In this document: positions 28,610 through 39,626 of the stretch, in pieces
How positions within the stretch are numbered: the first letter of the stretch is position 1
Layout of the letters: each line of letters begins with the position of its first letter
From: Cordilura impudica
Lineage: Eukaryota > Arthropoda > Insecta > Diptera > Scathophagidae
DNA length: 64,000 nt
Reading direction: 5' to 3'
Assembly: GCA_963682025.1 (NCBI GenBank)
Contig: OY821522.1
Location: 22,267,764 to 22,331,763, forward strand
The notes under the pieces: model-generated
The model's input: only the letters and a program-made list of their open reading frames with translations
Databases searched by the model: none
Told to the model about the DNA's origin: nothing
Made by a program: the position numbers and the translations under genes

Positions 28610-28990
28610 TAAAATTGGCTTTACAGTTGGTATTGGTATTGGATCCTTGAGGAATTCCGTTATAAAGAGGGAAGCTTTCTTATAATGTAGAGTTTATACG
28701 ACCTCTTATTTTACGATTTGTCAAGAATGGTTTTACAATATGAAATATTTTACTCCCTACTTTCCATTTTAAAAGTTCTTGTTATACGATATGTATTCAA
28801 ATGCGCTCAAAAGCTCTTTCGAAATCAGTGGATAAGATAGAGATGTGGTTTTTTGTGGCAGAGCTTGGGAAATAAAATGATTTATGTGAAGTAAGGAATC
28901 TAATGTGCATTGTTTTTTTCTTGAAAGCTACTTGGTTGCTATTAATTATGTATATTGTTTTTTGAAGCAATATAAAAATATAATTTTCTA

Positions 28991-29416
28991 TGTTGTTCTT
29001 GTCACGATCACGCCCTCAATAGTGCAGCTACAGTGATCATTTTTAGTGAGAATGATTCACCAAATTCATGGGAAGATTTCTGTTTCAAAAATCATTAAAA
29101 TCGGTGCAACAGGTCCAGGGAAATCTCTGAAAAATTAAAAAAAAATGAAAAATATGATGTTTCTATATTGTTCTTGTTGTTATTCTAAATCTTGTGTTGT
29201 TGTCATAGCTGGACTTGTTGTTTTTGTGGTCGTTGTGGTAATAATATAATAAAAACTAACCCTTTGTAAATTTTTTTATAAACTGGTAGAAAATTTTAAA
29301 AATTTCCATTGTTTTGGCATCACTAAAAAAATTTGTTAGATCATTTCTGTTATTACCACGAGCCTGCCTGCAAAATTTCAGATCGAATGGGTCACGGGAA
29401 AGGGGTTAAAATCGAT
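28991..29416. other. Interior of the DINE-like element, no gene seen
   Basis: AT-rich sequence with words such as AAAATCGGTGCAACAGG and TCAGATCGAATGGGTCACGG, in the style of noncoding bodies of fly DINE-like repeats. No open frame with a recognisable domain. Confidence 0.4.
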
Positions 29417-30055
29417 CCAAAATTTTTTCGACAAGCAGACACTACGAGTTAATATATGTAAATGGAGTAAAAATTCACCAGCATCTAAAGCAATAATGCT
29501 AAAATACCTAGTTGTTAATAAAAAAAAACAATGTAAATTTAGCAAAAAAAAAAAATTTATGTATAAATTTATTTAAAGAGAAAAACACAAAAATAACGTT
29601 TGATGTTACATTTTTTGTGTGTAATATTTACATATACATATATGAACATATTAAATAACACAAATAATATACATATATATATTATATATATGTATATCCA
29701 TAACAACTGCATGTTAGAAATAAATCGGTATATTATTTTATTTCCAAAATTTTTTCGACAAGCAGACACTACGAGTTAATATATGTAAAGGGAGTAAAAA
29801 TTCACCAGCATCTAAAGCAATAATGCTAAAATACCTAGTTGTTAATAAAAAAAAAACAATGTAAATTTAGCAAAAAAAAAATTTATGTATAAATTTATTT
29901 AAAGAGAAAAACACAAAAATAACGTTTGATGTTACATTTTTTGTGTGTAATATTTACATATACATATATGAACATATTAAATAGCACAAATAATATACAT
30001 ATAATATATATACAACAACTGCATGTTAGAAATAAATCGGTATATTATTTTATTT
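29417..30055 (+). repeat. Direct tandem duplication, two units of about 0.3 kb
   Basis: Unit 1 (29417-29743, 327 bp) and unit 2 (29744-30055, 312 bp) both begin CCAAAATTTTTTCGACAAGC and end TATATTATTTTATTT. They differ mainly in poly-A lengths, in a (TA)n block near 29665-29700 and in single bases such as TAACAC against TAGCAC. No coding function. The short reading frames found on both strands here are chance. Confidence 0.85.
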
Positions 30056-31667
30056 ACATAAAATTCTGCAATATTTTGTTGTGGGGAAAATACATTTCCT
30101 TTGCATTAACAGAGTGTCACTACATTTTGCTCAGCGTGACTATGCCACAGTAGATGGCGCCACAATTTTTGTTTGTTCTAATTAGCTTTGCAATAGTTAT
30201 TTCTATTTTAACATGAATGTTAATATTTTCAACTAGATATCATACAGAACAATGTTAAGAGTATACACGGACTGGTCTTTTATTTCATACGTTATTTCAT
30301 TATTCTTTTACAAATATGAACATAAGTTTGAAATATTAACTTTTTGTTGTGTTTACAAAATAGAGTTACCGAGTTCATCAATGAGTTTTTTGCTTTCAAA
30401 ACAGTTCTACATAGTTATATAGAATTATTATTCTGCTTTACCTACAAAATATCTGATTGCGATTACATCTAATTTTTAAAAATTGTTTATAATTACTAAA
30501 GCACTATTATTCACATAAATACAAAATTGCACTTTTTAAATTTTCCATTCAAATTTAAGAAAATATCAATTCTAAAAACTAGAATTAAAAATTTCAAAGT
30601 ATAAATTACAATTAATTGAATTTCAGAAAATCATATCAAAACGTCGGAAATTACAATTTTAAATTAAGAAGACATCAATTGCATCTTTAATATATAAATT
30701 TTATTCGTTAAACACAATTGAAATTCCAAAAAATAAACACCAAATACCTGTGTTTACATTTAAAAAATTTTTACATTTAGAAAAAATATTGACATTCAGG
30801 AGAAATTAATAGCTTTTCAGTAATAGCTTTTGTCGACTGTCGTTAAGATGTATGTACTTTGTGAATCACTAAATCCTTAGTGCAAACAACAATAGCTGTC
30901 GATATATTTTGCGATTGTCGGATCGTTGAAATTTACAGAATCACACTACAGAAAACATTAATTTAAATTCAATGAATTTTAGAAAACGTCAAATGATATT
31001 TAAGAATTGCGAACATAAAAACTGTTAAATAAATAAACGCAATTTGATGAGAATGTTATTTATATAGAAATTTTCACAATTTTTTTTGGATAAAAATTTG
31101 AAGTTTTTCAGAAAATAAAGATAACAAATTATTTTATTTAAAATGTTTGGGACATTTGGTTTTTTGCGTTTGGCATCCCTAATTTGAATATTTATTATTA
31201 TAAATTTATTCTCTATGTTTTCCAAATATGGCAATGTTTTAATAAAAAAGTTGAGAGAGCTTTTTTTTGGTTATTATTTGTTACTCCATCCGACCTACAT
31301 GACCGCAATGAAAAAATATTTCGCCAGTTAAAAGAAACTATACAGCCATCTCCAATTAGCACGATTTAATGCATATAGCCACCCTACACAACCATTACCT
31401 CTGCAATGGAGGTTAGGGCGAGCTATTTAATTAGCAAAAACTAAATTAAGAGAAGTTATGTCATATAACCGGAAACGCATGCATATAGGTATATAACCAA
31501 AATGCATGCCGATCAGCAACCACGATGACCAAAAAGCAAACACCGAAATAAATCCGAAATAATAGAATAGACGAAAACCAACCCAAAGAATTTGCTGAAA
31601 TAATTTGGTATTAAGTTTAACAAATTGTTTACTTTTTCATTTACATTTATTATCAAGACTCAAACCG
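30056..31667. other. Interior of the DINE-like element, unassigned AT-rich DNA
   Basis: About 1.6 kb without a recognisable protein domain. Between 30480 and 31020 short words such as AAATTACAATT and AATTTCAGAAAA recur in a decayed pattern. Short reading frames of 60-70 codons here are low-complexity and match nothing I recognise. Confidence 0.4.
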
Positions 31668-31722
31668 AGGTGGAGGGTATCAAAGATTCGGCACAGCCGA
31701 ATTTAACACTCATACTTGTTTT
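31668..31722 (-). repeat. Head module on the minus strand (hairpin)
   Basis: The reverse complement reads ACAAGTATGAGTG, AAATTCGGC-TGT-GCCGAAT and GATACCCTCCACC. It is the 5' border of the minus-strand DINE-like element and differs from cassette heads by single bases (TATGAG for TAAGAG). Confidence 0.8.
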
Positions 31723-31724
31723 TT

Positions 31725-32818
31725 AGATTATTTCTTACTTTAATTAAATAGTTATTATAGGCCAATTGATTAGCAATAATAAATTCCGATCTTGATAACG
31801 AGTATTTCATATAATCTATCAATTTTCCATATTTTTTATAATTTTTGTACATTTTGTTTTTCTTATTTTTAAGTTGAGATAGATGTTTTGTATTCCAAGG
31901 AGGACCATTCGATTTAGGAGGTAACATTTTAGGTACAGATGCCGAGAAACATTCAAAGAGGTGATGATAAAATGTATGCAAACACAAGTCCAAGTTATTA
32001 TTGCAACGAGATAACACATTTATCCAGTCAATTTGGAATATATGGAGTTGTAAATGTTGGTAATTAGTTTTATTATAGCAAAAGATTTTATCGCTGTGAG
32101 TTAACTTTTTTTTATGAAGAGGATAGGAACAAAAGCAAGATATCTCAAGTGTTGGATGGTGTATATCTTCCGGATTAGAAATAGGGCTATGCCGCAATAT
32201 TGAAAAGTCATTAGGTTCATTAACGAAAATAAGGTCCGACAGTCTACCAAATGCATTTGTGACGGAGTTGACTTGGAAAAGACAAGTTTCCAATAAACCA
32301 TGAATAAATGCAGCTGAAGAATCGGAATAATAAGATGGAACTAAATAATTGGTATCAGGATCAGCTTTCCAGGATGTAGATGGCATGTTAAAATCTCCAA
32401 TAAACATTAATAAATCAGATGGTTTTATATAATTTTGGATTAAATCAACAGCTTTCAGATGATCCTCAAATAATGTATATGGACCTGTTATTAATTTTAG
32501 CTAATTTCTTTAGATAATTTCTTCAGACGAAAATTCGTTTAGTATAGCAACCAATACGCCGCCACCAGACTTTTTTATTACATTATTACAATGATTATTA
32601 TTTTTATCAGATTCAATTCTTTCACAACTTTCTCTATCTTTTCTGAAAATTTGATATTTAGGGCAAAAAATCTCAGAGTTATTAACTTTTTTACTGAGCC
32701 AGGTCTCCGTGAATATAATAATATGATTATTGAAGCCAAAGCTATTACAATAAATTGACGAACGTTTTGAATTCATACCTCTAACGTTTTGATACCAGAT
32801 GTTTATTAGTTTTTTGGA
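31725..32818 (-). pseudogene. LINE A ORF2, endonuclease (EEP) part
   Basis: ORF2 opens with INIWYQNVRGMNSK, the usual start of an AP-like endonuclease of non-LTR elements. It continues with TETWL (catalytic glutamate), SGGGVLVAI, and after stops near 32500 with IGDFNMP, LSDLIFVN and DIHHPTLEI, which correspond to the later catalytic motifs. The domain nicks target DNA for target-primed reverse transcription. The frame then runs as far as NNLKNK, where the DINE-like element is inserted. The continuation, NNPKSFYKFF, is found 4.5 kb away at 27243. Confidence 0.85.
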
Positions 32819-32821
32819 TTT

Positions 32822-33790
32822 TGATCAGCGGATTTTGGAAGCCGAGCATTATCTTCTTCTCTATATATAAATTCACGTATTAATGTGTTTTTAGGCCAAA
32901 AACTGGCATCTACGATTTGTTCAAATAGGTATTCAGGAACAATTATTTTAAATGATGCTCTATTTCTGGAATTCATTTTGTAAACACTAATATCCTCAGG
33001 AATACAGTTTTAATTTTAAAGATCACATTAAATGTCATCTCATCAGCTTTAGTATCATGTGCGAAACGTGTAGCAAATACAGTTTTCTTTGGAGGAATTG
33101 TTCGCAGCCCTCTAGAAGTGGATATTGATTCCATACCAGTTGTAGGCACTATATTTGAAGTACCAGACGTTGAAGCAGATGGGATGGGTGATGCAGCATC
33201 AAAATTAATCAATCGACCAGCGTTTTCAGGATTATTGAGTAAATTATAAGCCGTAGCAGTTCTAGGCATTGAAGAAATATTTGGAGCAATAATGTTCAGA
33301 GTATGCTCTGTTATTAGCATTTGATGTAATTGGAAATGCTGCAGTTTCATTTAATATTGGAGTAGGTTTATTAATTAAAACTTGAACGTTGTTTGAATGA
33401 GAAACGGCAGGATCAATACCAGTAATATTTTGAAAAGGATTTGGTAAATATAAAGCAGATGCAGTAGCAGTAGTACCATTCTGATGTACGCCATTAGGAC
33501 CAGGATTCTGACTAGAATTTTCTTTATTCAAGAACCTTGGAGACTTTCGACGCGTTGGGGATGGCCAGATAAATTAATAAGGTTTTGTTGAATTTGCAAA
33601 AAATTATCCTTCGTACTTTGAAAGAAACGATAAAAATCAGCACCAATTTTTTTGACAGCCATTACAGCGCCAGTGCAAGTTTTTATGTTTAGATATTGAC
33701 TCAGCAACCAAACCAGACAGGCCACTACATTAAAAGTGACATAAACCATGATAAAGCCAACAGGTAAGCATTCTTTCTTCATAATCAACC
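32822..33790 (-). pseudogene. LINE A ORF1 (gag-like) pseudogene
   Basis: Three open pieces in different frames (33788-33528, 33531-33262, 33350-32973) lead into a C-terminal stretch near 32975-32830. That stretch reads ASFKIIVPEYLFEQI and ASFWPKNTLIREF, a combination common at the end of ORF1 proteins of insect Jockey/CR1-type LINEs. The N-terminal part is rich in S, T, P and N and has no clear domain. In this family ORF1 binds the element RNA. Frameshifts near 33530 and 33300 break it. Confidence 0.6.
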
Positions 33791-33849
33791 AAAGAGCAGC
33801 CTTTTTTTAAACATGCCATAATTAAGCTCTAAAGAGCTTTTCAAAAACA

Positions 33850-34300
33850 CGTCTATTCGCACCAAGATAATAAACAACAGTCGTAATAAAAATAAAATTG
33901 AACAACGAATGGTATAACATACGCGGACTTTTGGATCCTTGCCCAGAGACCAGTCAAATCGCAGAATTTCTGCCCAATAGGTACAACCTTCCTCTCGAAA
34001 AAACTGGGTCTTACCAATTACGTACATTCTCGTTCAAACCTCATTTTGGCGATGAACCCACCTTTACTGTTGTTGCAAAAGTTACGAGCGACTTACCTCG
34101 AAAATTTAGATCAAATGACCTTGACGAAAAGGTCGCAGATCAGTACAAAAATTTGCGGTTAGCTGATCCGAAGTTTTATAAAGGCGGCAATATTAATGTT
34201 AGATAGTAAAGCCTATCATCTACCAGGAAACATTAACCACTCCAATGGCACAAGACACATTATTAGGATGGACCTTAAAAACCACCATCATTTTTATCAT
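33850..34300 (+). pseudogene. BEL/Pao protease region, copy 2
   Basis: The reading runs TTVVIKIKLNNEWYNIRGLL, DPCPETSQIAEF, then VVAKVTSDLP, LRLADPKFYKGGNINV, and in other frames YHLPGNINHSNGT and AQDTLLGWTL. This is the aspartic-protease neighbourhood of BEL/Pao pol, where GLLDPC stands for the active-site aspartate. The sequence differs from the protease of copy 1, so it is a second element. It probably continues the gag at 25131-25511 across the inserted LINE. It breaks off in an AT microsatellite with no polymerase after it. Confidence 0.7.
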
Positions 34301-34613
34301 AAATATTATATTATATTATTATTATTATTATATTATATTATAATATATTATAATATATTATATTATATTATTATAACCTAAATATAATTTCTATGAATTG
34401 TATCTTCTTATATCGTTGCTCATTGATCTTAAATATTTATATACTTATATATATACATTTTGTATTGAATTATATTTTTTATTATACCACTCTTTGATTT
34501 GTTCACTACTGAAGCTCATTTTTGAATTGTATTTTTTTATAAATGTATTTTATACTAATTACAATTTTACCTTGCCCCCATAGTTCCTCTGCGTTTTGCG
34601 TTCACGCAAGTGG
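34301..34613. repeat. AT-rich microsatellite and flank
   Basis: ATT/TATAATAT-type simple repeats at about 34302-34390 are followed by AT-rich sequence with no coding pattern. This replaces the remaining BEL/Pao pol of copy 2. Confidence 0.6.
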
Positions 34614-34840
34614 GCTGGGATGTTTAGGTGCAGAACATCATCTAATTATATTTCATATTTTAATTACTTAACTCTACTGTAATGGAATATCCATTTTTTG
34701 TACTCTCTTTTGTAAAATCGTATGTACTCGTGTGAACTTAAAATCGATCTAGTTTTTTTAGTATTATCATACCATTAAAGTGAGCAAGTAAAACACCGCA
34801 AAAATCGTTACTAAAAAATTGTGTGTTTGTCATTTTCATT
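34614..34840 (+). repeat. Possible BEL/Pao 3' LTR
   Basis: The purine-rich word GTGGGCTGGGA, like a polypurine tract, precedes TGTTTAGGTGC, a plausible LTR start. The block ends near the AAAATCGTTACTAA word also present at 20333. The start and end are inferred from these two marks, and there is no long second copy to compare. Confidence 0.35.
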
Positions 34841-35079
34841 TTATTATATTTGAGTGAAACACTTGCTATCCAAGTATTCAAAAAGTGGAAAATGGAAAAC
34901 GAAAAATGAAAACAAAAAAATGAAAACTGAAAAATTAAAGCTAAAAATTGGAAAATTAAATCTAAAAAATAAAACTGAGAATAAAAAATGAAAACAGAAA
35001 AATGAAATCTGAAAAATGGAATATAAAAACTGAAAAATGAAAAATGGATAATGGGAAATGAAAAATGAAAACTGAAACG
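34841..35079 (+). repeat. A-rich 7-mer array, cassette 1, fragment 2
   Basis: After about 30 bp of other sequence, GGAAAAT/TGAAAAC-type words resume between the island and LINE B. This shows that both insertions lie in the same right arm of cassette 1. Confidence 0.8.
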
Positions 35080-35273
35080 TCAAACAACTATTTATTTATT
35101 GCTCTATACAATATTTAAAAAAAAAAACAAGTTATTTGCTATTCATAATTAATTCAAAGTTTAAAGTGATTAAAGTGTGCAGTTAACCTTTTTGCAATAA
35201 AAGGAAATATTAATTTTGCTACAAAATAAGTGTAACATAACAAAATTTTTCTGAACTCTAACCTTACTTTTTT

Positions 35274-36181
35274 ATGGATGCACCAAAAAGGAATTTGCAA
35301 CAAACTTCTCCTGATATTTTTGAAAACAATACACCAAAGAAACACAACAAAATGAATAATAATACTTTAGCAGCAGCATCATCCCTTACTCCAGTTAATG
35401 CTGCTGTGGCTGGCCGAAATGTCATTACATCAGCATCTCCGGCTGTGGCGCCTTCTTCTGCTGTTGACTGTTTTTCTTGGGCGATGTTCGATCTGAAACT
35501 CAATAATGCGCTGGACACTAAATTGGAAAACGTTGTAAAAAAGATGGCCTTGTATCCATATCTACTAAAATTCAACAACTGCGTTGCGAAAATGCCCGTC
35601 TTCAGAACGAATTGGAAAAAATGAAAAACAGACTTGAACAAGTGGATCAGGCAAGCAGACGGAATAATATTGTTATTAGTGGTCTTACAGGCAATTCTGT
35701 GCCACAAGCCCTAGATGAATTTAAACATATATGCAAAAACACCTTAAAAGTCACCGTAAATGTAGTTGAGGTTCGTAAAATAGCTGGTGGGAAGTCTTTT
35801 TTGCTCACACTTAATTCAGTCATGGAAGTAAATGCCATTCTTTCTCGTAGACGACTTCTTGTTGGCTCCAATATATATATTGATAAGGACTATACTACGG
35901 ATGTACGCAACAAAAGATATTTTCTGCGTCAGATCGGTAAGAATGTTAAAAAGGCAAACAAACGCATAAAAGTCCGTTACGGTGACCATCGCATCTTTAT
36001 TGATGACAAGTCTTTTTCATGTGCAAATGGTACGATTATTACTGCAAACAAAACAGATGCTGAGTTTCTACGAAAATTAATGGCTGCTGTGAATTTTGAG
36101 TGTAATATCGATGTATACGAAACCCAAAAGTGCAGTACTGTGCCTGCAGCAGCCACCTCAAATACTTCAAGCTTCAACTAG
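35274..36181 (+). pseudogene. LINE B ORF1 (coiled coil plus RRM-like)
   Basis: The first open stretch (35274-35624) starts at an ATG and shifts frame near 35545. The second (35612-36181) continues with a charged coiled-coil segment (ELEKMKNRLEQVDQASRRNN) leading into IVISGLTG and an RRM-like region with VRKIAGGKSFLLTL. The order of coiled coil and then RNA-binding fold fits L1/CR1-type ORF1 proteins, which coat the element RNA. One frameshift separates the halves. Confidence 0.7.
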
Positions 36182-36189
36182 CAACCAGA

Positions 36190-36500
36190 AGTGTGTCGAT
36201 TGGTATCTTATAATGTTGCTAAACTTAGTAGTAAATAAATATTTCGAAATTTCTTTTCATACATTAACAATTTTGATATTTTTTTTCTTTTTGAAACTCA
36301 TGTTCTTATTGATAAACGCATACAATTTTCTAGTTATTTTAAAAATTATATCCTATACTGGGTGGATGCTACAAAAAACCATTCATTGGGCCGTGCCATT
36401 GGCGGGTTTGTATGTTTTCAAGAAAAGCATTCAAAGTAAATTTAACTTAAAATTTTGTCAGTTTTCGAATGGTGTAACGTTATTTGCTAAATTAAATGAT
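36190..36500 (+). pseudogene. LINE B ORF2, remnant of the endonuclease
   Basis: Text in shifting frames reads VSYNVAKL, then FDIFFLFETHVLIDKR (the ETHV word holds the catalytic glutamate of an EEP endonuclease) and AIGGFVCFQ. After that only a short piece remains before linker sequence at 36530, so most of the roughly 220-residue domain is deleted. The open frame at 36096-36509 that overlaps it is in the wrong frame. Confidence 0.65.
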
Positions 36501-36599
36501 ATCTGTTAAAAATAGCAGTGACTGGTGGAAGTTAGAGAACTCATTGAAAAATTGCCAACATAAGATAGGAAACAATTTGTGCATTTCCCATTTTTATGA

Positions 36600-38506
36600 T
36601 TATTTCAAATCTCTTGGTCCATGAACAATATTATTGACCCATTTCTGGACTCACCTTTTGAGATGAGAGAACTTGATATTGTCTTAAAATCTGCTAAATC
36701 AAATAAAGCACCGAATTTTATAAGAACGCACCTGTATGTTTTCGGAACGAGGTGTTATCTTTATTTAACAGTATATTTCTACGGCAAGATATTCCAGACG
36801 GTGCTCTGTTTTAATACCTTTGTTCAAAAAAGGTGACGTTAATATTGTAACGAATTATAGGTGTTTATCTCTCCTTGATACTATCTACAAACTATTTACT
36901 GGCATGAAACTCAACCGTATGAATAGCTGGTTAGAATGTAATAATATTATTAATGAATATCAAGCGGGGTTCAGAAAGGATTATTCAACTGTTGACAATT
37001 TATTCAATTTAACGAGTATTGTGAATCTTAATTTTATGAAGAAAAAGAAAACTTATGCTTTCTTCGTTGATTTTTCAGCAGCGTTTGATATGATCCCGAG
37101 AAATTCACTATTTTATAAGTTATGTTCTATTGGGCTGTCCCAGAAATTAGTTCTCATACTTCAAAAATTATATGATAATACGACTAGCCAGGTTTGGGAT
37201 GGCAGATCATTATCTAATTCTTTTCCAGTCTCACAAGGTGTAAAGCAGGGGTGTTTGTTAAGTCCAGTATTGTTCTCAATTTACCTGAATGACCTTCACG
37301 ATAATTTACCGGGTGGAACCAATGTTGCTGCAACAGTTGTGAAAGTATTATTATACGCGGATGACATTGTTCTACTATCTGACTCTCCTTTGATGTTGCA
37401 GAACATGATTGATGCACTATTCGCTTACTGTAAGCAATGGTGTCTGAAAATAAATCTTGATAAGTCGAAGATAATTATACTTAGAACATCCTCAAGAGTC
37501 AGTCAAGGTTTAAATTTCAGGTATGGTGAAAATCAAATAGATGTAATAAACGAGTATAATTATCCAGGCATCACTCTAACATATAATCTGTCTTTTAGAA
37601 AACATCTCGAATCTAAGCTTGCTTCGTCTAAGACTGCTATAAATGCCACTTGGTTAAGTTACATTCACCATAGGAAAATACTTCTATCAAACAAGTTGAA
37701 AATTTATAATACGGCCGCAAGATCCATAATATTTTTTTGGTGCCCAAGTATGGGGTTTTCTTAGATACGATGATGTGGAGAAGTTGTTACGTTTTTTCTT
37801 GAAGAAAATGATATATCTTCCTGATAACACTCCTAACTATATGCCACATATAGAAACTGGGTTGTCTTCGCTATATTTAGAAACTCTTAAATTACACTTC
37901 AGTTATATTACAAAACTTTTATATCTGCCTGTCAATAGACTGTCAAGACTGTTAGCTGAAGAGACAGTTCGGGAAAATACTTTCTGGTTTACACATTGGA
38001 GAAATCTATACAATGCAATTGGGTCAACCCCTGATATTGGAACTTGTAGAAGTAATATGTCTCATCAACACAATAGTATACTTGAATCTTTGAGAACTAC
38101 AGAATACGAACAATTTATTGTTAGTGCACGAAATTCGCGTTTCCATGATTTGTACCCTACATTGCACTATGATGTTCGCCCATACTTCTGCGATACTAGT
38201 TCAGCACATCTTGTTTGTGTAATCCTAAAAGCCAGGGGTGGCCTGCTGAACTTGAATGCTCGCGCTTTTAACGGAAATTATGGTAGCTTGCGCACATTGT
38301 GCAATTGTAATGTAATTGAAAACACATATCACATACTATGCAGATGTCCTATTTTTTGCAGTTATCGTTTAAATTCCTTTGGTAAAAGATTTTTGACTAT
38401 TGATGAAGTTTACGACATATTGAACGGCGAAGATTATATTCGTTTATATAAATATTTATTAATTTGTGTAATATATAGAGATCTCATAATTTCCGAATTT
38501 TCTTAA
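36600..38506 (+). pseudogene. LINE B ORF2, reverse transcriptase to C-terminal finger
   Basis: The linker piece at 36621-36836 passes by a frameshift into the 314-residue stretch 36820-37764. This shows FFVDFSAAFD (motif A), GVKQGCLLSPVLFSIYLNDL (motif B) and LLYADDIVLL (active-site YADD, near 37350). A second frameshift near 37750 leads into 37775-38506, the thumb and C-terminal part, with CNCN ... TYHILCRCP forming a C-x-C ... H ... C finger near 38300-38350. The GVKQGC form differs from the GVPQGS form in LINE C and the GGPQGS form in LINE A, so this is a separate clade. Confidence 0.85.
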
Positions 38507-38590
38507 TAATAGTTTATTAATTTTTATAATTTCGTTTGTACTTTATGCTGTTTAAATAATTAAATGATCAATGTAAATTCATATGAAATA

Positions 38591-39594
38591 TTAAAACTGA
38601 AAAATGGAAAATTGACAAATGGAAAATGAAAAGTGAAAATTCAAAAATATAAAATGAAAAATGGAAAATGGAAAACGAAAAATGAAGACTGAAAAATGCA
38701 AAATGAAATCTGAAAATTTAAAAATGGAAAATGAAAAATGAAAACTGAAAAATAAAAAATGAAAAAAGAAAAATGAAATCTGAAAAATGGAAATCTAAAT
38801 ATAAAAACTGAAAAATTAAAAATGGAAAATGAAAGATGAAAACTGATAAATGAAAAATGGATAATGGGAAATGAAAAATGAAAACTGAAAATTGAAAACT
38901 GAAAAATGGAAAATGAAAAATGAAAAATGAAAAATGAAAAATGAAAAATTAAAAATGAAAACTGAAAAATGAAAAATGGAAAATGAAAAATGAAAACTAA
39001 AAATTGGAAAATGGAGAATTAAAAATGAAAACTGAAAAATTAAATATTAAAAATGGGAAATGAAAACTGAAATATGAAAAATGGATAATGGGAAATGAAA
39101 ATTTAAAACTGAAAAATGGAAAATGAAAAATGAAAACTGAAAAATGAAATATGTAAACTGAAAAATGGAAAATGAAAGATGAAAAATTAGAAATGGAAAA
39201 TGAAAACTGAAAAATTAAAGATGGAAAATGAAAACTGAGAAATGGAAAATGAAAAATGCAAAATGAGAAATGCAAAATGAAAACTATAAAATGGAAAATG
39301 AAAAATGAAAGCTGAAAAATGAAAAATGAAAACTTAAAAATGGAAAACTAAATCTGATATATAAAAAATGAAAAAAGAAAAATGAAATCTGAAAAATGGA
39401 ATATAAAAACTGAAAAATGGAAAATGAAAATTGAAAAATGAAAACTGAAAAATGGAAAATAAAATATGAAAACTGAAAAATGGAATATGAAAAATGAAAA
39501 CTGAAAAATGAAATACGGAAAATGAAAAATGAAAATGAAAAATGAAAAATGGAAAATGAAAAATGAAAACAGAAAAATGAAAATGGAAATTGCA

Positions 39595-39626
<32 letters not shown>

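Larger units (their letters stand above)
27551..28990 (-). mobile_element. I-clade LINE fragment (RT part, RNase H, zinc finger)
   Basis: Minus-strand text contains a reverse-transcriptase motif A region (STDFERAFERI, then LKWKVGSKI) near 28860-28770. An internal deletion removes the rest of the polymerase. An RNase H domain and a C-terminal cysteine finger follow. The 3' end near 27551 is an A-rich run after a TAATAAAAATAAA word. Linkage of reverse transcriptase to RNase H is typical of the I superfamily. The fragment lies wholly inside the DINE-like element and so was carried by it or inserted into it. Confidence 0.7.
27243..31722 (-). mobile_element. DINE/Helentron-like element inserted in LINE A
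   Basis: On the minus strand it starts ACAAGTATGAGTG with the AAATTCGGC hairpin and GATACCCTCCACC (31722-31668). It ends with a mini-me core and ACTGGAGTGGCGGGTATAAT (27262-27243). These ends are the same head and tail as in the satellite cassettes, but there is no 7-bp array between them. LINE coding sequence is continuous across the insertion when the element is left out, so both borders are defined to within a few bases. The interior holds other fragments, listed separately. No helicase or Rep coding sequence was seen, so it would be non-autonomous. Confidence 0.75.
25512..33850 (-). mobile_element. Jockey/CR1-like LINE A, split by a later insertion
   Basis: Read on the minus strand it runs ORF1 (33790-32822), endonuclease (32818-31725), a 4.5-kb insertion (31722-27243), then reverse transcriptase and C-terminus (27242-25650), and ends in an (AATA)n-type tail at about 25540-25512. 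It lies inside BEL/Pao copy 2, with gag on its left and protease on its right in the opposite orientation. All reading frames carry stops or frameshifts. No clear target-site duplication was found. Placement in the Jockey/CR1 group rests on motif style, not on a tree. Confidence 0.75.
35080..38590 (+). mobile_element. Non-LTR retrotransposon LINE B
   Basis: A 3.5-kb element in the A-rich arm has an AT-rich leader, ORF1 (35274-36181), an ORF2 with a shortened endonuclease and a long reverse transcriptase (36190-38506), and a short AT-rich 3' end without a clear poly-A tail. The array resumes at once at 38591. The word AAAACTGAA borders both sides and could be a target duplication, but it is also a common array word. 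Frames are broken by a few frameshifts and one endonuclease deletion, fewer than in LINE A, suggesting a younger copy. Confidence 0.8.

Noticed and set aside
35108..35140. Possible further head module at the start of LINE B (poly-A then ACAAG)
   Set aside because: The text after ACAAG does not continue with the hairpin or the ATACCCTCCAC repeat.
36096..36509. 137-codon hydrophobic open frame in LINE B
   Set aside because: It overlaps the endonuclease remnant in another frame; the FETHV-containing frame explains the region better.
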